From NCBI GenBank assembly GCA_030812955.1, contig JAUSTR010000004.1:156942-220941 (forward strand): a stretch of 64,000 nucleotides of DNA, read 5' to 3'. The position numbers and the translations under genes are program-made. Below are positions 25,904 to 34,789 of this stretch, in pieces. Positions within the stretch are counted from its first letter, which is position 1. The number at the start of each line of letters is the position of its first letter. Below the pieces are notes generated by a model. That model was not told where the DNA came from. It was given only the letters and a program-made list of their open reading frames with translations, and made no database searches. This stretch comes from Bacillus alveayuensis (GTDB taxonomy: Bacteria > Bacillota > Bacilli > Bacillales > Aeribacillaceae).

Positions 25904-28192
25904 GTAGTTAAGTAAATGTTTGATAAAGCGCGATGGGTTGGCCATTTTCCCTCTTCTTGTTTCCAATACTGAAATGGCGACAAAGCGTTTCGCCCGTGTA
26001 ATGGCGACATATAATAAACGACGATCCTCCTCTAATGAATCATTCTCACCATTTCGATATTGTTCAAGAGCGAAATCATGCGGAAGACCGCCATCAACCG
26101 CAGCAAGAATATACACGTTTTCAAACTCTAGTCCTTTCGCCCGATGGATGGTCATTAATTGTATTCCATGAGGTGTTGACTCCTTTTTCTTATCTTTCGT
26201 TTTAGCAATTATATGGTCAATATGTTCTAAAAATGATTGAACAGTTTGGAAGTTTTTTGCTACTACTTTTAAATCATGAATTTCATCAGAGCCTTTTTCA
26301 ATTTTATTGCCTTCATGACCTCGTTTTTTAAGAAAATCAGCAAATCCTAAATCTTTTTCAATCACATCAAGGGCATGAATCGGTTTCATCCTTTTTAATG
26401 TAGGTAAAATTTTATTGACTTTTTTTAGCTTTGCCATTTGAAAGGCTTGTAGTCCTTCCAATTTTAACAATGCTTCGAGAAACGAACAGTCCTGTAAAAT
26501 CGTGATCGCCTTTAAATCTTGAAGGACGGATTGTTTAATAAACATGGCGGAAAGAAAATCGCCCATTGCTAAAAAGTCATCAGGATTTACACTTAAACGT
26601 AAAAAAGCCAAAATGCATTTGACCATTTTCTTTTCATAAAAGGATTCATAATGCTTTTCTAACTGGAAGGGCATACTCGATTCACTTAATCGTTCAAAAA
26701 TTGCCCGTGACATTGAATGGGTTCGATAAAGAATGGCAAAATCATTTGGGTTTGCACCTTGTTCTATTTTCTCCTTTATATCTTGGACAATCATCGTTGC
26801 TTCTTCTTCCTCATCATATGGAAAGAAAAATAGAGGCTTTTCTTCATTTTGAAACTGTGCAAATACTTGCTTTCGGTAGCGATTTTTGTTTTTTTCTATA
26901 ATAGATTGAGCGCAAGAAACAATTTCATGACTGGAACGATAATTTGTTTTCAGCTGAATGATTTTCGCTGACGGATAAGCTTTTTGAAAATTTAAGATAA
27001 TGGTTGGATCACTACCGCGGAAGCTATAAATCGCTTGATCATCATCACCGACAGCAAAAACATTTTGGGAATGGTTTGATAACATTTTCATTAATTGAAA
27101 TTGCACAGGATTAATGTCTTGAAATTCGTCAATAAAGAAATGATGAAATCTTTGTTGGTATTTTGCTAATAATTTAGGATTTGCTTGAAAAAGCTCATAG
27201 CATTTAATCAGCATATCGTCAAAATCAAATGTATGATGCTGTTCTTTTTGGTGTTCGTAGTGCTCATAAATTTGTTTGATTTTTTGCTCCCACTCGTTCG
27301 TTGCTGTCACTTTTTCTGGTGTTATCATCATATTTTTCCAGAAGCTAATTTGCTGAAAAGCTTGATCAAATTGGAAATCCTTTTCTTCTATGCCCAATTC
27401 TCGCAGCTTCAGATAAATATATTGCTCCTTCTGCCAACTCCATTTTAGTAAACGTGACGTATCCTTCCACATTGGATTGTGATGACATAAAATTCGATAA
27501 AAAATACTATGGAATGTACCAGTAAGGGGAAGATTAGAATTGATATTCTGTTTTTGTAAAAAGGCGGCGATTCGCTCTTTCATTTCATGTGCTGCTTTTG
27601 TCGTAAAGGTAACGAGCATCATTGAACGAGGATCTATATTTTGGCTAATCATACGGACAGCCCGTGCTGCTAACACTCTCGTTTTTCCGCTTCCAGCACC
27701 TGCAAGCACTAAAACAGGACCATTAGTAGTCTCAACAGCTTTTAGCTGATCGGAATCTAGTGAAAATTCATCGTCAATGTTTCTTAATTGATGCATATGA
27801 AAAGGCTTTTGGATCACCGCCTTACGAGTAGGCTTCCATGTTGATGCTACGGGATGATTATCCTCTTTTTGAATGCTTCGTTCTTTTGGGAGACGAAAAC
27901 CGCCTGTTTCAACATATTCTTCTTTTATAATCGTTTGATGGGCTTCTTTTTGTTGCATGATGTTTTCATGACAATTTTGGCCAGCATTAGGACTTTTATG
28001 ATAAAAATACGGTGAACGTTGGATTCCAATATAAAGAGCCACTTCATTTCCACAATGAAGGCAAAAAACTTCGCTATTTTTTGCTGCTTTATATAATAAT
28101 GGATACTCGCTTCGATGTAGGGATTTTAAATCAATCGATCGATTTTTCCATCTTGCTTGTTTCAATGGTGAACACTCCCAAATGTCTTTCAA
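25895..28192 (-). CDS. yjcD: UvrD/PcrA-like DNA helicase YjcD
   Basis: Superfamily 1 helicase of 765 aa. Motif I is VLAGAGSGKTRVLAARA, motif II IDEFQDINP, motif III GDDDQAIYSFRGSDP, motif IV LKTNYRSSHEIV, motif V MTIHRAKGLEFENVYI and motif VI LLYVAITRAKR. About 120 residues precede the helicase core and contain a zinc-finger-like CLHCGNEVALYIG segment, the usual YjcD layout. Probably works in DNA repair. RBS before the ATG is weak (TTGAAAGACATTTGG...). Confidence 0.93.
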   Translation of the reverse strand: MKDIWECSPLKQARWKNRSIDLKSLHRSEYPLLYKAAKNSEVFCLHCGNEVALYIGIQRSPYFYHKSPNAGQNCHENIMQQKEAHQTIIKEEYVETGGFRLPKERSIQKEDNHPVASTWKPTRKAVIQKPFHMHQLRNIDDEFSLDSDQLKAVETTNGPVLVLAGAGSGKTRVLAARAVRMISQNIDPRSMMLVTFTTKAAHEMKERIAAFLQKQNINSNLPLTGTFHSIFYRILCHHNPMWKDTSRLLKWSWQKEQYIYLKLRELGIEEKDFQFDQAFQQISFWKNMMITPEKVTATNEWEQKIKQIYEHYEHQKEQHHTFDFDDMLIKCYELFQANPKLLAKYQQRFHHFFIDEFQDINPVQFQLMKMLSNHSQNVFAVGDDDQAIYSFRGSDPTIILNFQKAYPSAKIIQLKTNYRSSHEIVSCAQSIIEKNKNRYRKQVFAQFQNEEKPLFFFPYDEEEEATMIVQDIKEKIEQGANPNDFAILYRTHSMSRAIFERLSESSMPFQLEKHYESFYEKKMVKCILAFLRLSVNPDDFLAMGDFLSAMFIKQSVLQDLKAITILQDCSFLEALLKLEGLQAFQMAKLKKVNKILPTLKRMKPIHALDVIEKDLGFADFLKKRGHEGNKIEKGSDEIHDLKVVAKNFQTVQSFLEHIDHIIAKTKDKKKESTPHGIQLMTIHRAKGLEFENVYILAAVDGGLPHDFALEQYRNGENDSLEEDRRLLYVAITRAKRFVAISVLETRRGKMANPSRFIKHLLNYHK

Positions 28193-28253
28193 TCAAAGAT
28201 TTGTCAATATGTATGAAATATACGACATAAAATATGGTAAGAATATTGATAAA

Positions 28254-28436
28254 AGGCTCTATTCAAAAAGATTGTCGCTTAACTATAGCTTTTCGGCTGT
28301 CATAAGCAAGAGACACAGTTGTAGCGTGACGTGAACCGAACAAAAGTCGATGGTTGGACAAATGAGGTTTGTCCGATCACGTACTATGTTCGGTTCATAG
28401 ACAGTCGAAAAGCAACAAAGTTTACGAAAACAGCCT
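28254..28436 (-). repeat. Repeat family A, full-length copy 8 (inverted)
   Basis: Read on the minus strand it runs from AGGCTGTTTTCGTAAACTTTG to TTTTTGAATAGAGCCT with the full set of inner arms (TTGGACAAAT/GTTTGTCCGAT, GAACCGAAC/GTTCGGTTC). It fills most of the gap upstream of yjcD. Confidence 0.9.
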
Positions 28437-28541
28437 TATGAAAAGACAAATTTAATCATAGCAAAATGTTGTGAACGTTTAAAGTGTTTACAAGGATTTT
28501 CAATACTTTTGGCGAACATTATATAAGAGGGGGTGGAGGAA

Positions 28542-28763
28542 GTGGGCTATATTTTACCTTTCCACTTTTATACGTATACGGACTACCACCTAAGAATATT
28601 GAAAGATAAATTTGATTATGCAAAATACTTTCCAGCGCATAAACTATACAATGAAAACAAGCCTTATCAAGAAAAATACGATTATATTCCAGCGGAGAGA
28701 AAAATGCCAAAGAAAGTCAAAACGATGATCGGTAAAGGGCTTCATATTGACGTATATGTCTAA
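28542..28763 (+). CDS. Small protein of unknown function
   Basis: 73 aa from a GTG at 28542 with AGAGGGGGTGGAGGA upstream (another GTG at 28533 is in frame). The sequence GYILPFHFYTYTDYHLRILK is Tyr/His-rich; it continues with FDYAKYFPAHKLYNENKPYQ and ends MIGKGLHIDVYV. No membrane segment. The strong RBS suggests a real gene. I recall similar short Bacillus proteins without function. Confidence 0.6.
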   Translation: MGYILPFHFYTYTDYHLRILKDKFDYAKYFPAHKLYNENKPYQEKYDYIPAERKMPKKVKTMIGKGLHIDVYV

Positions 28764-28810
28764 AAAAGCTTACTCAACGTTTGTACGTGTAACGAATTTT
28801 CAGGCTGAAT

Positions 28811-28923
28811 GAAAACTCATGTCTCGAGGCACAATCCCGATGAGGAGCGGAGTTACCAAGTACGGTAATGAAGCACGATGCGGGCGAAGTAACAAAGAAT
28901 ACAAGCGTTTGCGGGCAGTCTGA
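28811..28923 (+). repeat. Repeat family C, copy 1
   Basis: From GGCTGAATGAAAACTCATGTC (20 of these are shared) to GCGGGCAGTCTGAGG. A second copy lies at 50189-50311 with about 80-85 percent identity by eye. The copy is flanked by near-identical 25-bp segments, GCTTACTC.ACGTTTGTAC at 28767 and 28924. Confidence 0.75.
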
Positions 28924-28926
28924 GGC

Positions 28927-29604
28927 TTACTCGTACGTTTGTACGTGTAAGCCTTCCTTTTCATTCCATTCTGCATAAAAAACATCTTCATAGCGATGAA
29001 TATTGTGCTTTTGCAACTCCTTTACTAGCCAATTTTCATTGAAACCAGCTTCTTTTACATTGTCCCAGACAACTTCGCCATCAATAATAAACGTTCTCGT
29101 TAAGTAGACATTTGTTCCATGAATTTGAAAATCTTGGCGAAGGGGATAATCGTACGGTGGTTTCTTTAATACACTGATCGTTCCATCGGTTTCCAATATG
29201 GCATATTCGACCTCTTTAATAGAAAAAGCTCCTTTTGACCGTAATAAATGTTGTAATTGATTAATGTCTAATTTATTTTCCTTCATTTGCTTTTTTAAGA
29301 TTTTTCCTCTATTAATGACAATCGTAGGCTGTCCTTCAAGAAATGCTCTTGAACCTTTCCATTTTTGGGTAATCCGTTCTAAAATAAAAATGAGCAGCCC
29401 CCATAAAAAAACGGCAAAAATAATTTTTCCAAAACCATCTTTTTCGTCAAAAACGGCATTTCCTACTAATTCTCCGAGAACTAAAGCAGAGATAAAATCA
29501 AATGTTGTAATTTGATTTAATTGTGTTTTTCCTAATATTTTTGTCACAAAAAACAGGGAGATAAAGCCAAAAAATAAATCAATGCCAATATGTAAAAATT
29601 CCAT
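28927..29604 (-). CDS. YetF/DUF421 family membrane protein
   Basis: 225 aa. Three N-terminal membrane helices (LHIGIDLFFGFISLFFVTKI, FDFISALVLGELVGNAV, IIFAVFLWGLLIFILERIT) are followed by the cytoplasmic DUF421 domain: FLEGQPTIVINRGKILKKQM and LLRSKGAFSIKEVEYAILE. This is the YetF/YrbG/YdfS family, of which some members in Bacillus sit in the spore membrane and affect germination. Start set at ATG 29604 behind AAAGGTGATGATC. Confidence 0.88.
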   Translation of the reverse strand: MEFLHIGIDLFFGFISLFFVTKILGKTQLNQITTFDFISALVLGELVGNAVFDEKDGFGKIIFAVFLWGLLIFILERITQKWKGSRAFLEGQPTIVINRGKILKKQMKENKLDINQLQHLLRSKGAFSIKEVEYAILETDGTISVLKKPPYDYPLRQDFQIHGTNVYLTRTFIIDGEVVWDNVKEAGFNENWLVKELQKHNIHRYEDVFYAEWNEKEGLHVQTYE

Positions 29605-29721
29605 GATCATCACCTTTTTTGGTTGCTAATCATAGCGTTTACAGAAAAGAACGAAATTATGTTAAAAAAGTTTTCATGAAGAAAGAATAAATTCGCCTAA
29701 ATTGTCTTTATTTTTCAGTTG

Positions 29722-29756
29722 AAAATAAAAAAAGCCTGCGGTAAAGCAGGCATAAA
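29722..29756 (-). terminator. Terminator after the yjcF-yjcG transcript
   Basis: GCCTGC/GCAGGC stem (29733-29752) followed on the minus strand by TTTTTTTATTTT, 15 bases after the yjcF stop. Confidence 0.85.
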
Positions 29757-29768
29757 AATATGTATGGT

Positions 29769-30194
29769 TTAAAGAGTTTTCACCATCGTAACATGGGGAA
29801 TACCAGCATCGGGAAAAACATCGGAAACCGTTTCGTAGCCTAAGCGTTGGTAAAAAGCTTCTGCGTGGGTTTGCGCATTTAATTTAACGGTTTTTAATCC
29901 TTTTTCTTTTGCAATCGATTCTAGCTTTTCCATGATCATCGTACCCGCACCTTTTCCACGGTACTCAGGTAAAACACAAATTCTTTCAAGCTTTCCAACA
30001 TCATCGATGACTCTAAATCGTCCCGCACCGATTGGCTTTTCATCATCGTATAAAACAACATGTGTTGACTTGTCCTCATATTCGTCAATTTCTAGTTCGA
30101 TTGGCACCTTTTGTTCCTCCACAAATACTTGATGCCTTACAGTTAAGGCATCATCTAATTGTGGTTTGTTTTTTGCAATAACAGCTTTTATCAA
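29769..30194 (-). CDS. yjcF: GNAT family N-acetyltransferase YjcF
   Basis: 141 aa. The acetyl-CoA binding motif A is [20 protein letters not shown] at about residues 70-89, preceded by [17 protein letters not shown] and followed by [18 protein letters not shown]. The last block, with the F-Y-x-R-L-G-Y motif, is typical for YjcF/ElaA-like GNATs. The start overlaps the yjcG stop by 4 bases; translation is probably coupled. Substrate unknown. Confidence 0.92.
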   Translation of the reverse strand: MIKAVIAKNKPQLDDALTVRHQVFVEEQKVPIELEIDEYEDKSTHVVLYDDEKPIGAGRFRVIDDVGKLERICVLPEYRGKGAGTMIMEKLESIAKEKGLKTVKLNAQTHAEAFYQRLGYETVSDVFPDAGIPHVTMVKTL

Positions 30195-30709
30195 TCTTCA
30201 TCCTCTCCTAAGAGGAAAGTTTCATAAACGGTCCATGAACCATTTTCTAATTGATATAAGATATGGAAGCGATCCACTTGCTCTTCATGTTTAATATCAA
30301 GCATTTTTAAACGTCCTAATACATCTGAATGCTCATCGTTAGACATTTGCTGCCCGATGGTGATGTGTGGAACAAAGGCATATTCAGGCTGTCCTTCTAA
30401 AACCCCATTATGCATCAGTTCGTGCAACTGAATTAATTCAGGAACGGGATCGACTTTTAAGTAAATGACATTATTAACAGGTGCAAAGGAGCTAAATTTG
30501 TAAACAGATAATGTAAATGGTTTCACTCGCTTAGCAATTTTTCGTAATTCATGGATGATGTCATTTATTTGATCCTCATTTGCTTCGAATGCTGCTTTTA
30601 AGGTTAAATGCGGTGGAACGAGTGCATAATGTGGATCATAACGTTTCCGATAAGAGTTTGCAATATCCTGCAGTTTTTTGGATGGGAAAATGACTATTCC
30701 ATATTTCAT
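30191..30709 (-). CDS. yjcG: 2H phosphoesterase superfamily protein YjcG
   Basis: 172 aa, [20 protein letters not shown]. The two catalytic H-x-T motifs are [10 protein letters not shown] (about residue 35) and VPHITIGQ (about residue 115), which define the 2'-5' RNA ligase-like/2H phosphoesterase fold. RBS GAGGAGGTCTCACC. Part of yjcH-yjcG-yjcF order in B. subtilis. The physiological substrate is not known. Confidence 0.93.
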   Translation of the reverse strand: MKYGIVIFPSKKLQDIANSYRKRYDPHYALVPPHLTLKAAFEANEDQINDIIHELRKIAKRVKPFTLSVYKFSSFAPVNNVIYLKVDPVPELIQLHELMHNGVLEGQPEYAFVPHITIGQQMSNDEHSDVLGRLKMLDIKHEEQVDRFHILYQLENGSWTVYETFLLGEDED

Positions 30710-30814
30710 GGTGAGACCTCCTCGATAGATGATTGTAAAATCATTATAGCAGATGAAAAGGAAGAAGTATTTTATGATTTTTGAATGGATTAAAATTTCT
30801 AACCTTTTACATTT

Positions 30815-31582
30815 TTAAAACATTTTCTTTAATGCCTCTTTAAGTAAAGGCTGCCAATACGTCCAACGATGATCACCATCAAATTCTTCATATATAACAG
30901 GAAACCCTTTTTCCTCCATTAATTCGTGGAGCTTGCGGTTCGGTGTAATAAAGTCTCTCACTTCCCCATTTGTTGTCTCAACTTCTGTTTCTTTTTTCCC
31001 AATTTGATGATAGATAGATAATAAAGATGGAGTTTGAAACTCTTTTACCGCATGAATCACTTTTTCATTGACGAATGGCGATTGCATGATCACTTTTCCA
31101 AATGTATTTGGATAACTGAGCGCAGCCATTAAAGACACAGTAGCTGCCAGTGAATCTCCAATTAAAGCACGCCCATGTCCCATATGAAGGGTTGGAAACT
31201 TCTCATCTAAATAAGGGGCAAGCTCATGCGCTAAAAAACGGATGTAAGCATCGAATTGCTCTCCTTCTGGATGATATTTGCGGCGGCGATCTTGAACATT
31301 TTTATAAGGAATTCCAATAATGATAACGTTTTCTATTTCTTTATTATTTAATAATTCTTCAGTAAACCGCGCAATCCTGCCAAATTTAAAATAATCTGCT
31401 CCATCTTGGACAATAAGCAAATGATACTTATATAGCGGCGAAAAAGTCGTCGGCAAATAAATCAAAAGTTGGACTTCCCCTTCTAATTGTTGGCTAAAAA
31501 TTGTTTCTTCTTGAATTGGAGCTATTTTTTGGACCACTTTGATTCCCCCATGAAGTTGTTTGTATATTTTAAGCGTTTCCAT
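30815..31582 (-). CDS. yjcH: Esterase-fold hydrolase YjcH
   Basis: Alpha/beta hydrolase of the esterase D/enterochelin esterase group, 255 aa. Catalytic serine lies in RALIGDSLAATVSL (GxSx variant GDSLA), the acidic residue is probably in the block around EVETTNGEVRDF, and the histidine in EFDGDHRWTYWQP near the C-terminus. It ends the B. subtilis-like yjc backbone on this side: in B. subtilis metI comes next, while here a ~24-kb island intervenes. Confidence 0.9.
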   Translation of the reverse strand: METLKIYKQLHGGIKVVQKIAPIQEETIFSQQLEGEVQLLIYLPTTFSPLYKYHLLIVQDGADYFKFGRIARFTEELLNNKEIENVIIIGIPYKNVQDRRRKYHPEGEQFDAYIRFLAHELAPYLDEKFPTLHMGHGRALIGDSLAATVSLMAALSYPNTFGKVIMQSPFVNEKVIHAVKEFQTPSLLSIYHQIGKKETEVETTNGEVRDFITPNRKLHELMEEKGFPVIYEEFDGDHRWTYWQPLLKEALKKMF

Positions 31583-31670
31583 TTATTTTAACATGAATTC
31601 TTATAAATTGCTGTTAACAGAGATACAAAATGAAATCTTTTCACAAAAAAACTCACATTCCTACACGATA

Positions 31671-31743
31671 AAAATCCCCTCCTAAGTAGACGAAAAACAT
31701 CAATATTAATAACCTCATTTTTCAGTCTACCTTAAAGGGGATC
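31671..31743 (-). terminator. Long imperfect inverted repeat, probable terminator
   Basis: ATCCCCTCCTAAGTAGACGA and TCAGTCTACCTTAAAGGGGAT pair over about 24 bases, enclosing an AT-rich loop. On the minus strand the stem is followed by TTTTTATCG, 30 bases after the stop of the gene at 31776. It is much longer than a typical terminator. Confidence 0.5.
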
Positions 31744-31775
31744 CTATGAAGGGTTATTGAATTTCTAACCGCAAA

Positions 31776-32732
31776 TTATGTTTTATGATGATCCTTAATA
31801 AACTGAATAATTTGATTTGTCATACAGAGGGCTGTTAATCCATCTTCGCCGGTAACTGTTGGAGTTGTTTTGTTTTTGGTGCATGTTATAAAATCCAAAA
31901 GTTGTAATTTTAATGGCTCTTTTTCAGGAATCACAATTTTTTCGATAATATTTTGTTGACTGTATTTTGCCTTTAAATGGTCGAAATAAAAGTTAGTGGA
32001 CCGTGTTATCAAAATTTTTTTATCTAATAAATCTGCTTGAATAAACGCTTTTTTCGTGTTAATTCGAATTGTTCGGATTTTCTCTTCTGTTTGAAAGCTT
32101 GATGTTAATTGAGCAATCACTCCACTTTTAAATTTAGAAATAACCATTGCATGCTTTGTCGTATTTTCGAATATTTTTCCTAATGCATAAAAATGTTCAA
32201 TCTGATCATTTAACAATTCGTATAAAATATAAATATCATGAATCATTAAATCTTGAACAACATCGATCTTTTTGTTTCGTGGAAGAGAAGGACTCATTCT
32301 GTGTATATCTATAGAGATCACTTCTTCATTTTCAACAATTTTTTTTAAAACTTCGATGGTGGGATTATATAACTCTATATGCCCAACTTGTAAAATAACT
32401 CCAGCTTCGTTTGCTTTTTTTATTAAATCTTTTGCTTGATATACGGTGCTTGTAATCGGTTTTTCCATTAAAATGTGGACTTTATTTTGAATGCACCGTA
32501 ATCCGATTTCATAATGATAGATAGTAGGAACAGCAATGCTGACAGCGTCAACTTGCTGAAGTAGATCATCAAGATTTGCAAAGCTATTGATTTTGTATTG
32601 ATTGGCAACTTGATTGGCTCTATTTTTATCTATATCATAAACTCCAATTAATTCACAATCATGGGCTAAGGATGAGTAAACACGCACATGGTTTTCCCCC
32701 ATCACTCCTGTGCCGATCACGCCGACTCTCAT
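31776..32732 (-). CDS. Gfo/Idh/MocA NAD-dependent sugar dehydrogenase (WbpB/GnnA-like)
   Basis: 318 aa. MRVGVIGTGVMGENHVRVY is the NAD site, VDAVSIAVPTIYHYE and HILMEKPITSTVYQA (catalytic EKP) follow, and LMIHDIYILYELL holds the conserved H-D of the C-terminal domain. The closest roles by context are UDP-GlcNAcA 3-dehydrogenase (WbpB) or UDP-GlcNAc 3-dehydrogenase (GnnA): the island also has the acetyltransferase, aminotransferase, 6-dehydrogenase and 2-epimerase needed for UDP-diacetamido-mannuronate. It is divergent from the acetyltransferase gene at 33177. Confidence 0.82.
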   Translation of the reverse strand: MRVGVIGTGVMGENHVRVYSSLAHDCELIGVYDIDKNRANQVANQYKINSFANLDDLLQQVDAVSIAVPTIYHYEIGLRCIQNKVHILMEKPITSTVYQAKDLIKKANEAGVILQVGHIELYNPTIEVLKKIVENEEVISIDIHRMSPSLPRNKKIDVVQDLMIHDIYILYELLNDQIEHFYALGKIFENTTKHAMVISKFKSGVIAQLTSSFQTEEKIRTIRINTKKAFIQADLLDKKILITRSTNFYFDHLKAKYSQQNIIEKIVIPEKEPLKLQLLDFITCTKNKTTPTVTGEDGLTALCMTNQIIQFIKDHHKT

Positions 32733-32855
32733 GTTAGATCACCTATAATGTTATGTTTTTTAAGTTATCTTATTCATCACAAAAAAAATGAACACTGGTA
32801 AATGTCATGGATGCAGGGATTTCATCAATTCATCTATTTTAGTGAAGTAAACAAT

Positions 32856-33099
32856 TACAAGTGTTGATTATCCATTATTTTACTTAAACATACAGAATCG
32901 TATGGCTGAACACAAGCTTTTCTTCCACATCCCCCGAACAAGAACGCCAGCGGGCAAATTCATTTGGCCGCTGGCGTTCTTGTTCGAGAAGGGCATGCGT
33001 ATAGCATGCCAGTCGACAAGCGATTCGCTTGCCGACTCCGGCAGAAAAGCTAGAAAAGAGCCATCTCAACTAGTTATTATTGGTTAATCAACACGCCTG
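32856..33099. mobile_element. Repeat family B (MITE), full copy with 9-bp target duplication
   Basis: The element begins TACAAGTGTTGATTATCC and ends GGTTAATCAACACGCCTG. It is flanked by the direct repeat GTAAACAAT at 32847-32855 and 33100-33108. Inside are palindromes such as CAAGAACGCCAGCGG/CCGCTGGCGTTCTTG and GGCAAGCG/CGCTTGCC. It has no gene. It occupies most of the 445-base gap between two divergent sugar genes. Confidence 0.9.
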
Positions 33100-33176
33100 G
33101 TAAACAATATCTCTTGCTATGCATAAAATAGAAAAGAAAACATTTGATTAAGGCTTTGAAAACGGAGGAGTTTATT

Positions 33177-33860
33177 TTGAAAAATCAAATTCCTAAAAGC
33201 TCAAGCATCGGGAAAAATGTCATTATCGAAGAAGGGGTCCGTATTGGGGAAAATGTAAAAATTGGCGATAATACGGTCGTTTTAAAGCATACACATGTTG
33301 GTGATCATGTCACGATCGGCTGTAATTGTGTTTTAGGCATTAAACCAGGTGGAAATAAAAGAATGAGAAACATACAGGAAAAAAACGAATCATTAATCAT
33401 TCAAGATTATGCAACGATCGGCAATCTTGTGACCATATATTCAAGCACAGAAATTGGGAAGCATGTTTTTATCGCTGATCATGCTAGCATTCGAGAAAAT
33501 GTACAAATCGAAGAGGGAACAGTTGTTGGTAGAGGCTCAATCATCGAGCTCAATACGAAAATCGGAAAAAGGTGTACCATTCAAACATTGGCCTATATAA
33601 CTGGAGATACCGTCATAGAGGATGATGTCTTTATTGGACCATGTGTGTCCATGTCTAATGATAAATATATGGGGGCTAAAGAATATGAATTAAAAGGCCC
33701 TATTATTAAAGAAGGAGCGAAAATCGGAAATAATGCAACCCTTTTGCCAGGAGTTATGATTGGAGAAAAAGGGATTGTCGGGGCTGGATCTGTCGTGACG
33801 AAAGATGTTCGAAATAATGAGGTCGTTGTCGGTGTATCGGCTAAGAAATTACAAAAATGA
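33177..33860 (+). CDS. Left-handed beta-helix N-acetyltransferase (WbpD-like)
   Basis: 227 aa made of hexapeptide repeats (IGKNVIIEEGVRIGENVKIG and onward). The C-terminal half matches WbpD-type enzymes: DVFIGPCVSMSNDKY, then GPIIKEGAKIGNNATLLPGV and GAGSVVTKDV. WbpD acetylates the 3-amino group of UDP-GlcNAc3NA. The N-terminal ~55 residues carry extra hexapeptide turns beyond classical WbpD. I chose the TTG at 33177, with ACGGAGGAG six bases upstream; the longer frame from 33144 has no RBS. Confidence 0.82.
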   Translation: MKNQIPKSSSIGKNVIIEEGVRIGENVKIGDNTVVLKHTHVGDHVTIGCNCVLGIKPGGNKRMRNIQEKNESLIIQDYATIGNLVTIYSSTEIGKHVFIADHASIRENVQIEEGTVVGRGSIIELNTKIGKRCTIQTLAYITGDTVIEDDVFIGPCVSMSNDKYMGAKEYELKGPIIKEGAKIGNNATLLPGVMIGEKGIVGAGSVVTKDVRNNEVVVGVSAKKLQK

Positions 33861-33928
33861 ATCATTTTACTGTAGTTGAGCAATTCTGATTACAATAATT
33901 ACAAATAAAAAAACAAACAGGTTACCCC

Positions 33929-34117
33929 TTATATCACGTGGAGCTGTTTTTTCACGGCATCAATGGGAATATTTTGTTTCGCCGCATGGTAAATGAACTC
34001 CATGAGACTATGTCCTTTTCTCTTACGCTGGAGATCGAGCACATCCGAAAAATTGCTTTTGGATTCGAACATACTATACACATAAGCAAGTTGTACAAAA
34101 ATCCAATACCGTTTCAT
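33929..34117 (-). CDS. Doubtful 62-aa frame, possible remnant with a SinI-like tail
   Basis: The last 25 residues, HSLMEFIYHAAKQNIPIDAV then KKQLHVI, have the spacing of the SinI/SinR interaction helix pair (L..fi..A...ni....v...L). No RBS lies before any start codon and the upstream frame breaks, so this may be a relic or chance. Listed only because the tail looks protein-like. Confidence 0.2.
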   Translation of the reverse strand: MKRYWIFVQLAYVYSMFESKSNFSDVLDLQRKRKGHSLMEFIYHAAKQNIPIDAVKKQLHVI

Positions 34118-34214
34118 TACTTGACATTCGCGAACACGGTATCCATAGCTTCAGGGGGAGATGAAGTCCAAAAAGAAGCAAATGTAGATGATGAATGTCC
34201 GTCATGAGGCTTTT

Positions 34215-34352
34215 GAAGGACATAAATAAGATAGAAAGCATAAGAAGTGTCCTTCATTCGATTAATGAAGGACATAATGAAGATAGAAAACATAAGAAAG
34301 GTCCTTCATAGGACTAATAAAGGACATAAATTAGATAGGAAACAAGAGAAAT
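34215..34352. repeat. 52-bp tandem repeat, about 2.6 units
   Basis: Units start at 34215, 34267 and 34319. Each opens GAAGGACATAA and contains TCCTTCAT, so each unit can fold into a GAAGGAC/GTCCTTC stem. Intergenic, no coding capacity. Confidence 0.85.
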
Positions 34353-34402
34353 GACCAAACGTTGTGAAAATTTGTGGATTCCTTGATGATGTGCTAATCT
34401 AC

Positions 34403-34484
34403 TCATGAGACATGAAACTCCTTGTAGGTAGTTGGTAGCGCATCTAATCTAACCAAGGAGTTGGATTCCTGTCTCCTTTTTTGT
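34403..34484 (+). ncRNA. tRNA-like hairpin ending in a T-run
   Basis: GAGACA (34407) pairs with TGTCTC (34470), enclosing AACTCCTTG/CAAGGAGTT, and CTTTTTTG follows. The interior has a D-loop-like AGTTGGTAGCGC and a T-arm-like GGAGTTGGATTCC, in the right order and over about 69 bases, but a D stem and an anticodon stem do not form. It could be a decayed tRNA or a small structured RNA with its own terminator. Confidence 0.4.
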
Positions 34485-34653
34485 TTGGATGTAAATATAT
34501 GTTAGGGAATTTGCTCATCTACATCATTTTATATAAATAGAGGCTATTGATGGAATGAACATGGATATCACCATGGAGAATTTTGTTTTGCTCGCATTTG
34601 ATGGAATTCAATTTATCAGCATTCTATTACACTATTTCTTTTTACAAAATCGT

Positions 34654-34684
34654 CAAAACCCACATTAGGTGGGTTTTCGTCATT
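34654..34684 (+). terminator. Orphan terminator
   Basis: AAAACCCAC pairs with GTGGGTTTT (loop ATTAG), followed by CGTCATTT. No gene is seen upstream in 34485-34653, so it may end an unseen small RNA or be a remnant. Confidence 0.65.
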
Positions 34685-34789
34685 TAAAAGGAAAGATCTA
34701 TAGTTGAACATATCAATAAACAAGAAGCTTATCTTACTAGTAAAGTTTATATAAATTGAAATTTTGTTTTACATCAAATTTGTCGTAAA

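Noticed and set aside
25895..28192. The UvrD-like helicase as an accessory defence helicase
   Set aside because: Domain order and position beside spoVIF identify it as the core-genome yjcD.
32884..33087. Frames of ~61 aa on both strands inside the family B MITE
   Set aside because: The short copy at 51659 lacks this part and the divergent copy does not keep the frame.
34403..34484. A functional tRNA gene
   Set aside because: D-loop-like and T-arm-like words occur, but the D stem and anticodon stem cannot be formed, and the T-loop has G where C is invariant.
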